Origin: Tricholomella constricta
Taxonomy: Eukaryota > Basidiomycota > Agaricomycetes > Agaricales > Lyophyllaceae
Direction: 5' to 3'
Assembly: GCA_013368375.1 (NCBI GenBank)
Contig: JAACJP010000045.1
Location: 248,001 to 312,000, forward strand
DNA: 64,000 bases
The position numbers and the translations under genes are program-made. Position 1 is the first letter of the stretch, and each line of letters begins with the position of its first letter. Of the stretch, positions 24,057-36,000 are shown in pieces. The notes beneath the pieces were generated by a model that searched no databases, had not been told where the DNA came from, and worked only from the letters and a program-made list of their open reading frames with translations.

Positions 24057-26286
24057 GACTTGCTCTCAGTATTGGTCTCTGTTTCGTAGTCGTCTGATTC
24101 GCTCGTGGCCAATACATAACAATCTTCCCTTGCTGTTGCGGTGGTATCACCAACAGCTCAATCTGGCATTGGCCATCACCACTGCCCACTCTGCTCGCAT
24201 TTTGCTTCCATTCTGGGCAACTACAGCGACAATGACCCCCTCCCTCGCTCCAGACGCGAGCGGAGGGGTTCTGTTTTCTATTCTAGGCAACTACTATCCC
24301 CTCTTTGTGAGTCACGACACTTTGGTTAACAACTACCACCATCAGGGAATTCCCCATCTGCTAAATCAATGTAATTAGTGATAAATATGAGACTTATGTA
24401 CAATACTTGGATTACTGGTAATCCATCCGTGACCAAATAATAATCTGGTACAGTTGTATAGAATACCAACGAAATACGTTCAAGATAACTGCGAGGTATG
24501 AACAGCATAAAATTCAACTTGAATGATTATTCGACTACGATACAAGATTGTGACTATATACTGGCTAAAGTCTCCCCCTCCATATCTGAGGTCCAACATC
24601 TGCCTGGAAACCTTGTCTGGGTGCCGGGGGAGGTGCAAGTTTGTAACGGCCACCTTTGTGCGAGCGACATCAAAAGCTGTAGGCTGATTGTCATCGTATA
24701 CGGGACATGTGAGGTAGTATTGAAACACACCATATGGCACTTCCTCTCCTGCCCATCTGCAAGTGGTGTGTGCTTGTCTTCGCTTGTCTATGGTTGACAG
24801 CAATCCTCAGGAAAAAGAAGATGTGAGGTGAGTAGAACGGGAAGGAGTAGGAGGAACATACATGTTTGAGGAATATCGCATAGCAGGGACCGGAGGAGCA
24901 AATTGGCGGGGGCAGAAGGATCGAACCATGATGGCAGGGCCCAATTAATTGAAAAGCTAGAGAACAGCACGTCAGCACGTCAGCTGTGGGTAACAGGAAC
25001 GATGGACATGTACCTGAGTCGCTTATCTTGCATTGAAATTGTCGACCGGGCATTGCTGTTATGAAATGTCAACAGAACAGGCAACAGCAGGTTAGGACAT
25101 GGAGTAACGGTAAATGGCTACAGTACAGCCTGTGCGCAGGAGAACAAAAGCACTGGAAAGCGACAAGTTGCCAGTTACACAAGCACAGCACGTTGAATAT
25201 GGATGCGGGGAGGGAAGAGGCATGGACGATGTTGGAAAAATTAATGTTCAGTTTCAACAACCCGTGACTTGATGGGAATTTAAGCGGAGTCTGAATGGAC
25301 TTCACGATTTTTCTGTAGATAATCACGGTTCTATCAGGCGTCGTCTAAGGCTCGTCATCGTCATTCCTGCCCACGCATGTTCTCTTTCAAGCATGTGCAT
25401 TTGTAGACCTCAGAACATAGGATAACTTGTTGGTTTTCTTTGAATATCAAAGTTATCAAAATATCTAAAGATTATTTGATTATTATTGAGTCTACTGATA
25501 TTTTGTCATAAATTGGCAGATGGAGGTTTCCCTGATGACCCCCCTCTGGCTCGCAGACATGAGTTGGGGGTGGTCCATCTTCTTGACACTGCAATACCCT
25601 GCAGGCCCTCTCGTTTCTGCCAGATGTAGTAGAACTAGCAAATGAATTGTTTTTTATTGTATTACCTGAAAAAAAAAAACTTGTCGAGACCGGTTATGTT
25701 CTGTTCTTAGAAAAACCCAGTTTGGACTGGTTACGAGACTGGACCGAACCACGCTTAAACGGTTTTGTGCAGTCCGGTCCAGTTACAATGACTTCGCTTC
25801 ACGTCTTGAATCGGTTACAGTCCCCGTTACATGAAAAGGGTGAAAAAACCGGACCAAACTGGACTTTGAAGCACTATGTGTGTCGGCTACGAGACGAGGA
25901 GGAAAAATGATGGCCTGATGTCTGGTCTTCGTGCAGAAGCTCTAAAAACTTGTGCAAAATAGGTATTAGTATGTACAAGCACACAATAATCCGGATAATC
26001 TACAACCATCTGTGGGCTTATTCTCTGCCAGTGTTGTGGTGTGGGTGCCTTACTGATTTGTTACTGATAACCTCAGAGCAGTTGGAAGTCGAAACAAATA
26101 AAGAGAAAAAACAATTCAATGATGACTACCATGAATCAATAATATGCTGTCGCCAAGACACAGTATCCAACTGCACACGATCTACACCATCATATACCGC
26201 AGGCACCTGTCCTCTGAAGATGTCAGAAAGTAAAATATATAGCGGAGTTGCAGCCCGAGTCCAGTCAGCATCCCAGACCATGCGGC
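24057..26286. other. Unresolved, gene-poor region
   Basis: No recognisable gene. A minus-strand ORF at 24,480-24,803 (107 aa, with TTCRWAGEEVPYGVFQYYLT) has no family I know. At 25,670-25,880 there are many degenerate ACCGGTT / CCGGACC / CAGTTTGG-like words, a diverged simple repeat of unknown origin. Confidence 0.3.
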
Positions 26287-27180
26287 CTACCCTTTGCCAG
26301 GCTTCCATTCCAGGGCATGGGGGAAAGGAGGGGGGAACGCCTCTCCATAATTGAACCGTAATTCTTGGAAGAGTCGGGTGGGGAGGAATAGGGGGATCAA
26401 TCGACAGCAGGATGACGAGGCGTACCTGAGGTCTGCTTGAGTGAGTGGCAACAAGGGAAGAAGATGGCTGACCTCAGGCATGTGTTCCAGCCAAAGCCTT
26501 GCATCGATTTTCAACTGCGTGAGACTCTCTGAATCCCCAACCTCGAGCACGATGCTAGGACCAGGTAACTTGTCATCAGGCCGGAAACTGGAATCTCCCT
26601 CAATCTTCTGTCCAAGTTGGAAGGCTGTGATAAGAAAGGTAAACTCAGATCCAGATCCTGTATTCCACCAAACTTACTCGTTGATCCCATACCCCTGCAT
26701 CCCAGCGGCAGTAAATGTGGAGTTGTGGTAAGTTGTGCGAGAGCAATATTGAGAGCCGCGCTCCACGAGACATGGGCTGCCTCGTGGGCTGGATTTGGCA
26801 TGTACCTAACAACGAAGTTGTGATCATCATTGTATGTTACCCTAAAACAACTTCAACAAAGTCAGCAATTAGGCCTTTGTAGGATGTCAACTAACCTCAT
26901 CGACCTGCGTCCCTGTTGTTTGTCAAGTGAAGCGTGGGCAGAGTCCAATCCGTCCGCGCGAATATTTGAACGAGTATATGTGTAACCTTTTTGGCGAAGC
27001 ACTGGAAGCATAAAATAGTTGAGAAAAACATCAGTTATACGAACAGGCTCCCCCACTTGTTCATATTTGACTGAATCTCGCGAATGGCATTGGCGTAGGG
27101 AGTTGTGCTGGATTGTGCATCATTAGCGATGAAGGCAGACATGGGGATGGATCTTTGAAACTGAGCATCAGCATGTCTGA
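26287..27180 (-). pseudogene. Fragmentary ORF resembling a fungal PD-(D/E)XK (Uma2-like) family
   Basis: Minus-strand pieces in order: MSAFIANDAQSSTTPYANAI, EPVRITDVFLNYFMLPVLRQ, VVRYMPNPAHEAAHVSWSAA, QKIEGDSSFRPDDKLPGPSI, VLEVGDSESLTQLKIDARLW. The D..FRP...PS-hydrophobic-VLEVGxSES arrangement resembles a family of uncharacterised fungal proteins with a Uma2/PD-(D/E)XK nuclease-like core; this is inferred from recall. Pieces are separated by stops and frame changes (a stop follows YGINE near 26,680), only some of which can be introns, so it is probably a relic. No function is assigned. Confidence 0.4.
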
Positions 27181-27624
27181 GCTCGCAGGTGGTCCGAACT
27201 GAAGTGTGAGTTGTACGTACAAGGCCAGGAGATTATCTGACTAGAAGCTGGTGAGTTGTGGTATATAGGCATAAGGACTACTCCTCTGAGATGAACATTG
27301 CAAAAGCATCTGCGTACTCTGCGAAAAGTCCGAATCAGTAAATTTGGAAAGTTTGGGTAAAGCGTTGTTCCAACTGTACATGTTTGGTCATGTTATTGAG
27401 TAATTTGAACACATTATCGTGAGGTTAGAATAATTGTAAAGGATCATAAGGAGTTGAAAAACATGGTAATTCTTATTGAACATTATACTTGCGCAGAATG
27501 TTTCATCAGAATGCTAACAGGTTTGCCTTTCAGGAAATAATTATATTCTCTGCAAAAATTCCTACCATTTGTGCCCGCATACCTTGGTCTTGCATGACCT
27601 TCATTTTTCGAATCAACTTGCAGT

Positions 27625-27910
27625 TGGAAACCTGTGGGAACGGGTAACACTAACAGAGACACCGACAGATGGGATCAAGCTTGTATTGTAGAGGGTACGA
27701 GCTAGTACGGTTAAATGATTTGGAGGTGGGGGAAGTGGGAGAGAAAAAGGTAAAGTAAAGTCGTCGTCGATGCCCCGTATTTATAGGCTCGACGACATTA
27801 TGTTCAACCAATGAGAAGAAAGATTATTTAGTGCAAGTAAGGTTCGAGCTTTCCACAAATTGAGGACCCAACCGTTGGTCGGTTTCAGAATCGTGTCACG
27901 CATGCTTACA
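27625..27910 (-). repeat. 3' LTR of element A
   Basis: 286 bp. On the coding (minus) strand it runs TGTAAGCATGCG...GGTTTCCA. A TATA-like TATAAATA lies on the minus strand near 27,780. Adjacent to the polypurine tract at 27,911-27,924. Confidence 0.9.
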
Positions 27911-28070
27911 CCCCTCCCCCCTTTAAAAAATTCCCAAAACAAGTAAGTAAGAAAGGAAACGGAAGAGGAAGGGGGTCAGTATCCGTAAAACAAAACTGCT
28001 CGCGCGGGTGCGTCAAAACCCAGTGGGAAAGCTACCAGCGGCAGGGACATGGCGAAGGAGAATGTACATA

Positions 28071-31000
28071 TTAACCCGATTTACCATTTCCTGCCAACCA
28101 TTTTGTGAGCGCGGCGTTGCCTTGAAGGAGTCGTCCAGAGATCCATTTGTCGTATTCGGAGCCATAGCCCGTATACCGAACGAGGTATTGCCAGCCGCGT
28201 CCACGACGTCGGGCGTCGGCGATGCAGTCGATGAGAAATTCGACTCGGCCGTCAGGCAGTAGAGTTCCCGGCGGCTGGTCAAAGGCGTGCGAAGGGTACA
28301 GCTCGGAGTCATTTTCGATGAAGGGCCGCAGTTGAGATGAATGAAAGGTGTTGAAGGTTCCGGGAGCGTTTGGCATGCAGATGGTGACATTTGACGTTTC
28401 GCGGTAGATGTCTGTAATCACGTACGGTCCGTCGAAGCGCGGCATAAACTTAGTTGCTCGAAATGCGCCGGTGGACTTGAACGTTCGACGCCTGTTAGCA
28501 GTGGACAAGCGGACGCGTTCGCCGATGACGAAAGGAAATTCGGAACGCCTGGATTTGTTTGCCTGCACCGCCTGCTGTAGTTTGGCCTGTAGAAGGTTGT
28601 CCTTAGCCGCGGATGTGTCGATCGCGAGCTGTTGGATGACCGCCTGAGCAGTAATGCCGTCGCGGTTTACCGCAGGTGTCGTCGGAACCAAAGGTGGAAT
28701 TAAGCGAGGACTACGGCCCATCCGGAACTGGAAAGGCGAGAAGCCCGTGGACTTGTTGACGGTGTTCATGATGTTGAAGCGCACTCGCCGGAGAGCGCGC
28801 GCCCAACCAGACTGGTTTCGGTCAACATGAAAACGAAGGCACTGGTTGATGGTTTTGTTCGAGCGCTCGCTGACGCCGTCAGTCTGCGGGTGATAAGCCG
28901 ACGACATCTTTATTTTCACCCCAATGAGCTGCGCTAAATGCTGCCAGAAGGACGACACGAACAACTTGTCCCTGTCGCAAACGATGTCTAGCGGCAGACC
29001 GTTATCACAGTACCAATGATCGAAGAAGAGGACCGCAAGTTGCGGCGCAGTGAGATCAGTTCGCGTCGGTATACAATCTGGATGTCGGAGTGCAAGCGGT
29101 CCCTTATAGTCAGTATGCAGTTGTAGCCATCGTCCTCCGGCAGTGGACCAATGAAATCCATAGTGACAGAGTCGCCCCTGTTGTCGGGGATAGGCAACGG
29201 GTGGAGCAGCCCCGTAGGAGACGAGGTGGACGACTTGAATTTCTGACAGTCCCGGCAAGACGGAATATAACCCTGCTCCAAGTCGCAGTGCATGTTCGGC
29301 CAGAAATAAGAAGCTCGAATTGCGCTGTACGATTTGTCAAATCCAAAATGTCCGAGAGCATCGTGGGCAGAACGGAAAACGTTTTCGCGGAGGGTACCAG
29401 CGCGGGGCACAATGAGACGAGAACCCGTGTACCACAAACCATCGCGGCACGTCAACATGGTCATCCCAGGCGCAGCGGCGATGAGATTTCTGCACCACGG
29501 ATCGGAGACATAGCCTTTTCTGATTTCACTGAGCAGAGCAGGATCAGTGGTGATTTCAACGCGAGTCGGGACGGTGCAGGATTGATCGGACAAATGATGA
29601 GCAGATGCGAATGGGGTAGAGTCGGACACAGGAAGAATACTATTGATGCACTTTGAGATTAAATCGTCGTCATGCAGATGATCGAAGGACACAGCATCCT
29701 CAATCGCATTGCGGCTGTTGACATCGGGGGACGTTCGAGAAAGAGCGTCGGCGACAGCGTTGTCATCGCCTCTAACATAAACAATTTTGCAGTCAAATTG
29801 GGACAGGAATTCCATCCAGCGCGCCTGTCGTTGTGAAAGATCTTTCTGATTGTTAAAGTTTTCCAGCGTCTTGTGGTCCGTGAAGACAGTAAATTTGCCT
29901 CCGAACAAATCGGCTCGCCATTTTCGGAGCGCCCTGACAATGGCAAGAAGTTCCTTCTCGTGCACAGGATAATTTAATTCGGCACCTTTGAAGGTGGAAG
30001 AATCAAAAGCGACAGGCCGGGCAGTTTCCCAGGTATCACCGAATGACAAAACAGCCCCAGAGCGGAGGTCGCTGGCATCCGTGGTGACGAAGATTTGTTT
30101 ATTGTCATCGTTGTGGTCAATTGTCGTCAGGCAGTCCCGACCGATTACAATTTCTTTGATTGCATCAAAGGCATTTTGGTGACGGTTCGACCAGACAGGG
30201 AATTTCTTATCGCATTCCTTCAAAGTAAGTTCAGTCAATACGCCCGTATATTCGGCAAGTCGCGGCAAGAAAATGGCGATGTAGCGCACGAGGCCGAGGA
30301 ATGATCGGACGTCTGTGGCGCACTTCGGTGTTGGCCAGGATAGAATACGATCAACCTTTTTACCGTCGGCCTCAATTCCAGCGACGGATACGCGATGTCC
30401 AAGAAAATTGATACTGGAACAGTAAAGGTGAGTTTTGGCGGGATTTACATACAGCTGAGCATTACGAAGCGCTTGCAGAACCCTACGGACATTTTTGTGA
30501 TGGTCGTCAACACAGGAAGACCAAATGACAATGTCGTCTAGGTAGACGTGACAAATTTTACCAATGAGATCCTTGAGCGCAACAGATACTCGACGTTGAT
30601 GAATGGCAGGCGCATTTCGTAGGCCCATTGGCATGACCAGCCACTCAAACAACCCGAAGGGAGTGGATACCGCGGTAAGATGCACATGTTCAGGGTTCAT
30701 CTGAGTCTGAAAAAATGAGTTGGTCATATCAATGGTTCCAAATACAACACCTTTTGAACAGTCGTGCAAAATGTCATCAATACGAGGAATCGGGTGATTG
30801 TCCGGTGTTGTGTGCGAATTCAAAACACGGTAATCATTAACCCACCGGGGTAGCACGGTAGGATCCGCTTTTGGGACAATGAAGGCGGGAGACGCGAACT
30901 GCGAGGATGAAGGCCAGATCCGGCCTGCTTCAAGATGTTGCGCAATCAAGGTTTTCCATGCTTCACGGTATTTTCGGGGACATTGATAACTGCGAACTTT

Positions 31001-32503
31001 GACAGATGAGTACGAGTCTTTAACATGGATTTCAGCCACCACATCGTTTGGCAATGAACTTATGTGCGGAATAGGCTGGAAAATGTCGCGAAATTCCTCT
31101 TTTATACGGTCACCATGCAGTTGGAAAGCCTCCAATAATGAAAGCTGTTCAATTCTTTTACGCACGGCGGCGATGGTGTCAACCTGCGATACTTCGTAAT
31201 TTATTCCCTGTTCAGTAAGCCGGCGCAATCGGTCGGCGCAAACAAATCCGAGTTCTTTGGAAACTTGAGCGCGGTACAGTTTTAATTTGCGGTCAAATTC
31301 ACGTCTAGTTTGGGCGCAAATTCTCTCTTTTATTGTGGCGCGGGGACTAGGAGGTGTAACAGTAGTCATAAGGTTATGACCGGAACACTTATCTATGACG
31401 GAACGCGCGGCATGATCGATTACAATATGGTTCGCAAGTAGAAAAGGAAGGCCGAGAATGACAGGAGTGCAAAGGCCTGGCGCAATGATAGCACGAACCA
31501 CCGTTGACGTCCATGTTTGATCGAGAGAAGTAACCGAAAACTTGCAGAACTGAGTAAGGGTCGTTTGGCTATTGGATTTCTCCGCGGTATTGGCAGTAAT
31601 GGCGACATCGACCGTCATCGGGCTATTAAGATGTCGTCTGCATAGACCAAGATGGTCCACTAAATCTGGATTAATCAGAACGACGTGAGATCCAGAATCG
31701 ATAAGCATGGACACGCGCACAGGAAATTCGATGTTCGGTCCGGACATAAGTCCCTTATATAAAAAATGCGAAGCAGTGAGTGGAGCGGCACTCACGTCAG
31801 AACCGCGGCCGTCATCAGAGTCCGAATTGCTTTCGACGTCCACATCCGGGACGCGTGGCAGAACAGCAGCGACGTTGTTGACATCAATTTCGTCTTCAGA
31901 CCATGAAGAGGAAGAAGAAGAGGAAGAATGATTCTTCCCAAGTACGGCGGCGACAGGTTTAGCACTACGGTTTCTGTTGGAAGCAGGTTTCGAAGGAGCG
32001 GAAGCGGGAGTCGGAGTCGGCAAGTCGTTTGCAGCGTTAGCGGCGTCGACAGCGGCTTGCGTCAGAGTTCGGTACGTAGCGGGGTCCGGGAATCCATTCG
32101 TGCATGTAGCCGTAGTACAATTGACGTTGACACGTCTGCATTTGAAGCAACCACTGTTGCTTGCAAGAAGGTGTCGTTCGGCGGGTGTAAGACTCGGCAG
32201 TTTAGGCCCAGAAGTGAAAGAAGAAGAGTCGCCAGATTTGCGACGAGCACCGTTCGGAGTAGACGAACGTGGGTTCGCGTTGTTTGCGGTACGGGAGTTT
32301 AGCAGGGCTTTCTTGGTCGCGCGGATAACGGTTTCTTCGGCAATATCCCGCGATCGCTTTTCAGCTTGACGGCGAGTTTCATCAATGCGTCGTACAGCGT
32401 CTAGCCAAGCGTGGAAATCAGCGACTTTATGGATCTCCTTCTCGAAGTACATTAGAGAAAGCTGATGGTCCAGCCCGGACTCGATTTTCTCGCGTAAGAC
32501 GAG
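28071..32503 (-). pseudogene. Element A gag C-terminal part and pol (PR-RT-RNaseH-IN-chromodomain), frameshifted
   Basis: This is the 3' portion of a fused gag-pol frame. In order it shows the gag end with a C-x2-C-x6-C-like knuckle (GCFKCRRVNVNC), retroviral-type protease (MLIDSGSHVVLINPDLVDHL), RT (WVNDYRVLNSHT, VYLDDIVIWSS), RNase H (IFVTTDASDLRSGAVLSFG), the integrase zinc region (HDALGHFGFDKSYSAIRASY ... C-x2-C) and the DDE core (VTMDFIGPLP; SAYHPQTDGVSERSNK). A C-terminal chromodomain follows (GWQYLVRYTGYGSEYDKW). A frameshift at about 29,065-29,075, in the integrase core just after HSDIQIV, moves the frame; the downstream part is open from 29,258 to 28,071. The 5' part of gag lies beyond element B. 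Confidence 0.92.
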
Positions 32504-33008
32504 TGTTAGGGCAACCCTTACAGTGGAGCGCTATCACACTGGCAAGGGGGAATCCGAAGTTATATTGATGTACAGTAACGAAGGTAAGTAAGGCTTACCT
32601 GGCAAGGGGGAATCCGAAGAGAATAGTGTAAAGGATTCCCAAATGCCAGGGGGCCGACTATATACAAGTGTAGGACGTGAGGGCCGGTCCTCCAGAGTGT
32701 ACTGTACATGTAATAGTAACGAATGGTGTGCGGCGCGTGTATGGACACGTTCCCGATGCTGTCCGATCCTCGTGGCCCAGGGTACGGGCACGAGGCGGGG
32801 CAGCCGACGTCGGGATGTCGGGTGGTCGGGATCGGCGTCGGGCGCGCGCGGGGAGTGAGGGGAAGCGACAGGAAGTGAGTAAGTATGTACACCGACGCTT
32901 GGGTCGGAGCGTCGGGTCGGGATCGCGATCGGTCGGTCGGGGGCGAGCGCGTGAGTCGGGGGAACGATCTGTGAGCATCGGAGAGCGTGAACGAGAGTTC
33001 CCCTGACA
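32504..33008 (-). repeat. 3' LTR of element B
   Basis: 505 bp, coding-strand ends TGTCAG...CTAACA; identical by eye to 38,393-38,897. Confidence 0.95.
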
Positions 33009-36000
33009 TCACCCCCCCTTTTGAATCGCAACGGCTCGGTGCGGGGTGACGGTGGCGAAGACGGCGGGGGATAGAGTGAAGATGCCACGGATGTGGCGCG
33101 CAGCATCAGGATTGTCGCGGTGGAACTTGCGAACCAGGTCGGGTGCGGCGACGTTCTCCCGCGGCTCCCACGAAGCTTCTTCATAGCCGTAGCCTTTCCA
33201 CAAGATTTTGTACTGAAGTTTCTTGCGGAAGATGCGACTGTCGAGGATTTTGTGGACTTCGTAGTGGGGTTCGTCATCGATGATGTCTGGTGGCGGCGGG
33301 GGGTCGGACTGTCGACCTTCGATCGGGTCAGCGACGGCGGGGACAAGCTTTATGACGTGGAAGACTGGGTGGATGCGCTTCATGGACTGAGGCAGCAGGA
33401 GGCGGTATGCGAGCGGGCCGACTCGCCTTTGCACGACGAAAGGGCCAAGGTAGCGATGCGATAATTTCTTAGACGGTCGGGTCGTAGAAATGTCGGTCGC
33501 ATCCAAGTACACCTTGTCACCCGGCTGGTAGTCGGGTGTCGGGGCGTGTCGCTGATTGTAATACCGCTCCATGTCATCTTTGGCCTTTGAAAGCGCCGCC
33601 TTGGCTTCCTCCTGTGCTTCCTTCATGCGCTCCACGAACTCGTCGGCCGACTCGTTCTTGGAAGCGCCCCGACGCGGCTCAAAGCCCATGCGCGGATGCC
33701 GACCAGTGTCGAGCAGGAAGGGGGTCTGCTGCGTCGCCGAATGTACATGGTTGTTGTAACTGAATTCGGCGTCGGGCAAGAGGTCCTCCCAGTCGTTCTG
33801 GCGCTCGTTGCAGAAGACCCGCAAGAACTGTTCCAGCTCCTGGTTGACACGCTCAGTCTGTCCGTCGGTCTGCGGGTGGTACGCCGTCGAAGCCGACAGT
33901 TTGATACCCAGGAGTCTGTACAGTTCGCGCGTGAACTCGGCAACAAACTGTGGACCTCGATCGGAGACGAATGCGTCGGGGAGACCGTGCAGCTTCCAGA
34001 CGTGGCGACGGTAGAGATTCGCAGCTCCCAAGGCCGAACAGGTCGTGTGCGACGCGATGAAATGCGCGCGTTTTCCGACTGAATACACGACGTTCATGAT
34101 CGCGTCATGGCCGTTGGACTCTGGGAGTTCGGTGATGAAGTCGACCGATACGACATTCCATCGGCCTTCGGGAATTGGGAGCGGCTGCAGCTGTCCGACG
34201 GGGAGTTGGCGGCGAGGTTTCGTGCGCAAGCACATGTCGCAGGTGCTGGTGTATGAACCGATGAAGCGCGACATCTGGGGCCACCAGTAGTTGCGCGACA
34301 CCAGCTCGAGCGTCTTCCAGCGACCCGGGTGACCGGCGACCTTGGAGTCATGATGCTGCTCCACAATGCGTCGGCGGAGGTCAGGAACGTTCGGGACATA
34401 GATCCGTCCACGGAACGTGAGCAGACCACCTTCCTCCCCCCACTCGCCGAAGCGTAGGGAGCGACCGGCAGTCTTGGATGCCTTGACCAGTTGCGCCGCT
34501 TTCGCGACCGCGTCCTCCTGTGCGCCGTCGCGATTGCCCTTGCGGATCGCTTTCAGCACATCGTCTTCTTCTCCGACCAGTGCCAGACCCTCGGTCGCGC
34601 GAATCGCGAAGAACTCGGGTTTGAGGAGCACGATGTCGGCATTGTCGCCACTTCCGTCGCCGTGATCAGCGCGACGCGACAGGGCGTCGGGTTTGCCCAT
34701 GCTGCGTCCCGGACGGTGGTGGAGGGTAAAGTTGAAGTTGGCAAGGTAGAGCGACCAGCGGGCTTGCCGCCGATTGAGTTTCTTCGCGGTGAGGAAGTAC
34801 TCAAGGTTCTTGTGGTCGGTCAGGATCTCCACCTTGTGCTTTGCGCCTTCTACAAAATGTCGCCACTCTTCCAGAGACCGGATGATCGCCAGCATCTCCT
34901 TGTCGTGGATCTCGTAGTTCCGCTCGACTGCGTTCAAGCTCTTCGAGTAGAACGCGACTGGGTGCCACTTGCCATCGGACGGCGACTCTTGCGACAGGAC
35001 CGCGCCCGTCGCGAAATCGGATGAGTCAGCTTCGATGCGGTACGGTCGGTCGTCGTCGGGGAATGCAAGCACCGGTCGCGACGTGATCGCAGACTTCAGG
35101 AGGTCAAAGGCCGACTGTTCCGACGCTTCCCAGCGCCAGGCGACGTCCTTGCCCGTCAGATCGAACAGGGGTCGGGCGTGGTGCGAGAAGTCCTGGATGA
35201 ACCGTCGGTAGAAATTGGTGAAACCCAAGAACGCTTGCACCTCCTTCTTGTTCCTCGGCGCCGGCCACTCCGACACTCCAGCGACCTTGACCGGATCCAT
35301 TTCCGCTTGCCCGTGCGAGATGATCAGCCCAAGGTACTCGACCTTGGTCTGTTCAAACTCGCATTTCTCGGGTTTTAAGAACAACTTATGTTCGCGGAGT
35401 CGGTCCAGCACGAGTCGCGCGACCCGACGGTGTTCCTCGAGAGTCTTGGTGTAAATCAAGATATCGTCGAGGTACACGCAAACAACACCCTCAGCGATCA
35501 GATCGCGGAAGATGTCATTCATCATGGTCTGGAATGTGGCGGGGCTGTTCGTGAGGCCGAAGAAGATGACGAGCGGCTCGAAGAGACCGCGGTTCGTCCG
35601 AAACGCTGCCTTCCACTCGTCGCCTTCCTTGATCCGAACGTTGTTGTACCCCCATCGGACGTCCAGCTTGGTGAAGTACCGCGCGCCGCGGAGGTTGTTC
35701 ACCAGTTCGCTAATGAGCGGCAGTGGGTACCGGTTCTTCACCGTAAGCGCGTTGAGCGTCCGATAGTCCTGCACCAGCCGGAGCGCACCATCCTTCTTCT
35801 TGATGAAGAACACTGGCGAAGCCATGGGCGACTTCGACGGACGGATCCGACCCGACTCGAGGTTCTCCTTGAGGAATGCATCGAGCTCGACTTGCTCCGC
35901 TGGCGACAGTGGGTAGACCTTGGTGCCGGACGGTGAAGCGCCCGGCTCCAACTCAATCGCGTGATCCCACTGTTTGCGATCGGGGAGTTCGTCGAACGCG

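Noticed and set aside
27643..27910. Element A LTR starting at GGTAACACTAAC
   Set aside because: Similarity between the two copies extends 18 bp further left to TGGAAAC, and only those longer ends give a matching GCAGT target duplication.
32643..33006. ORFs inside element B's LTR (and identical ones at 38,532-38,895)
   Set aside because: They are duplicates within the two LTRs with no domain content and are open because of GC-rich composition.
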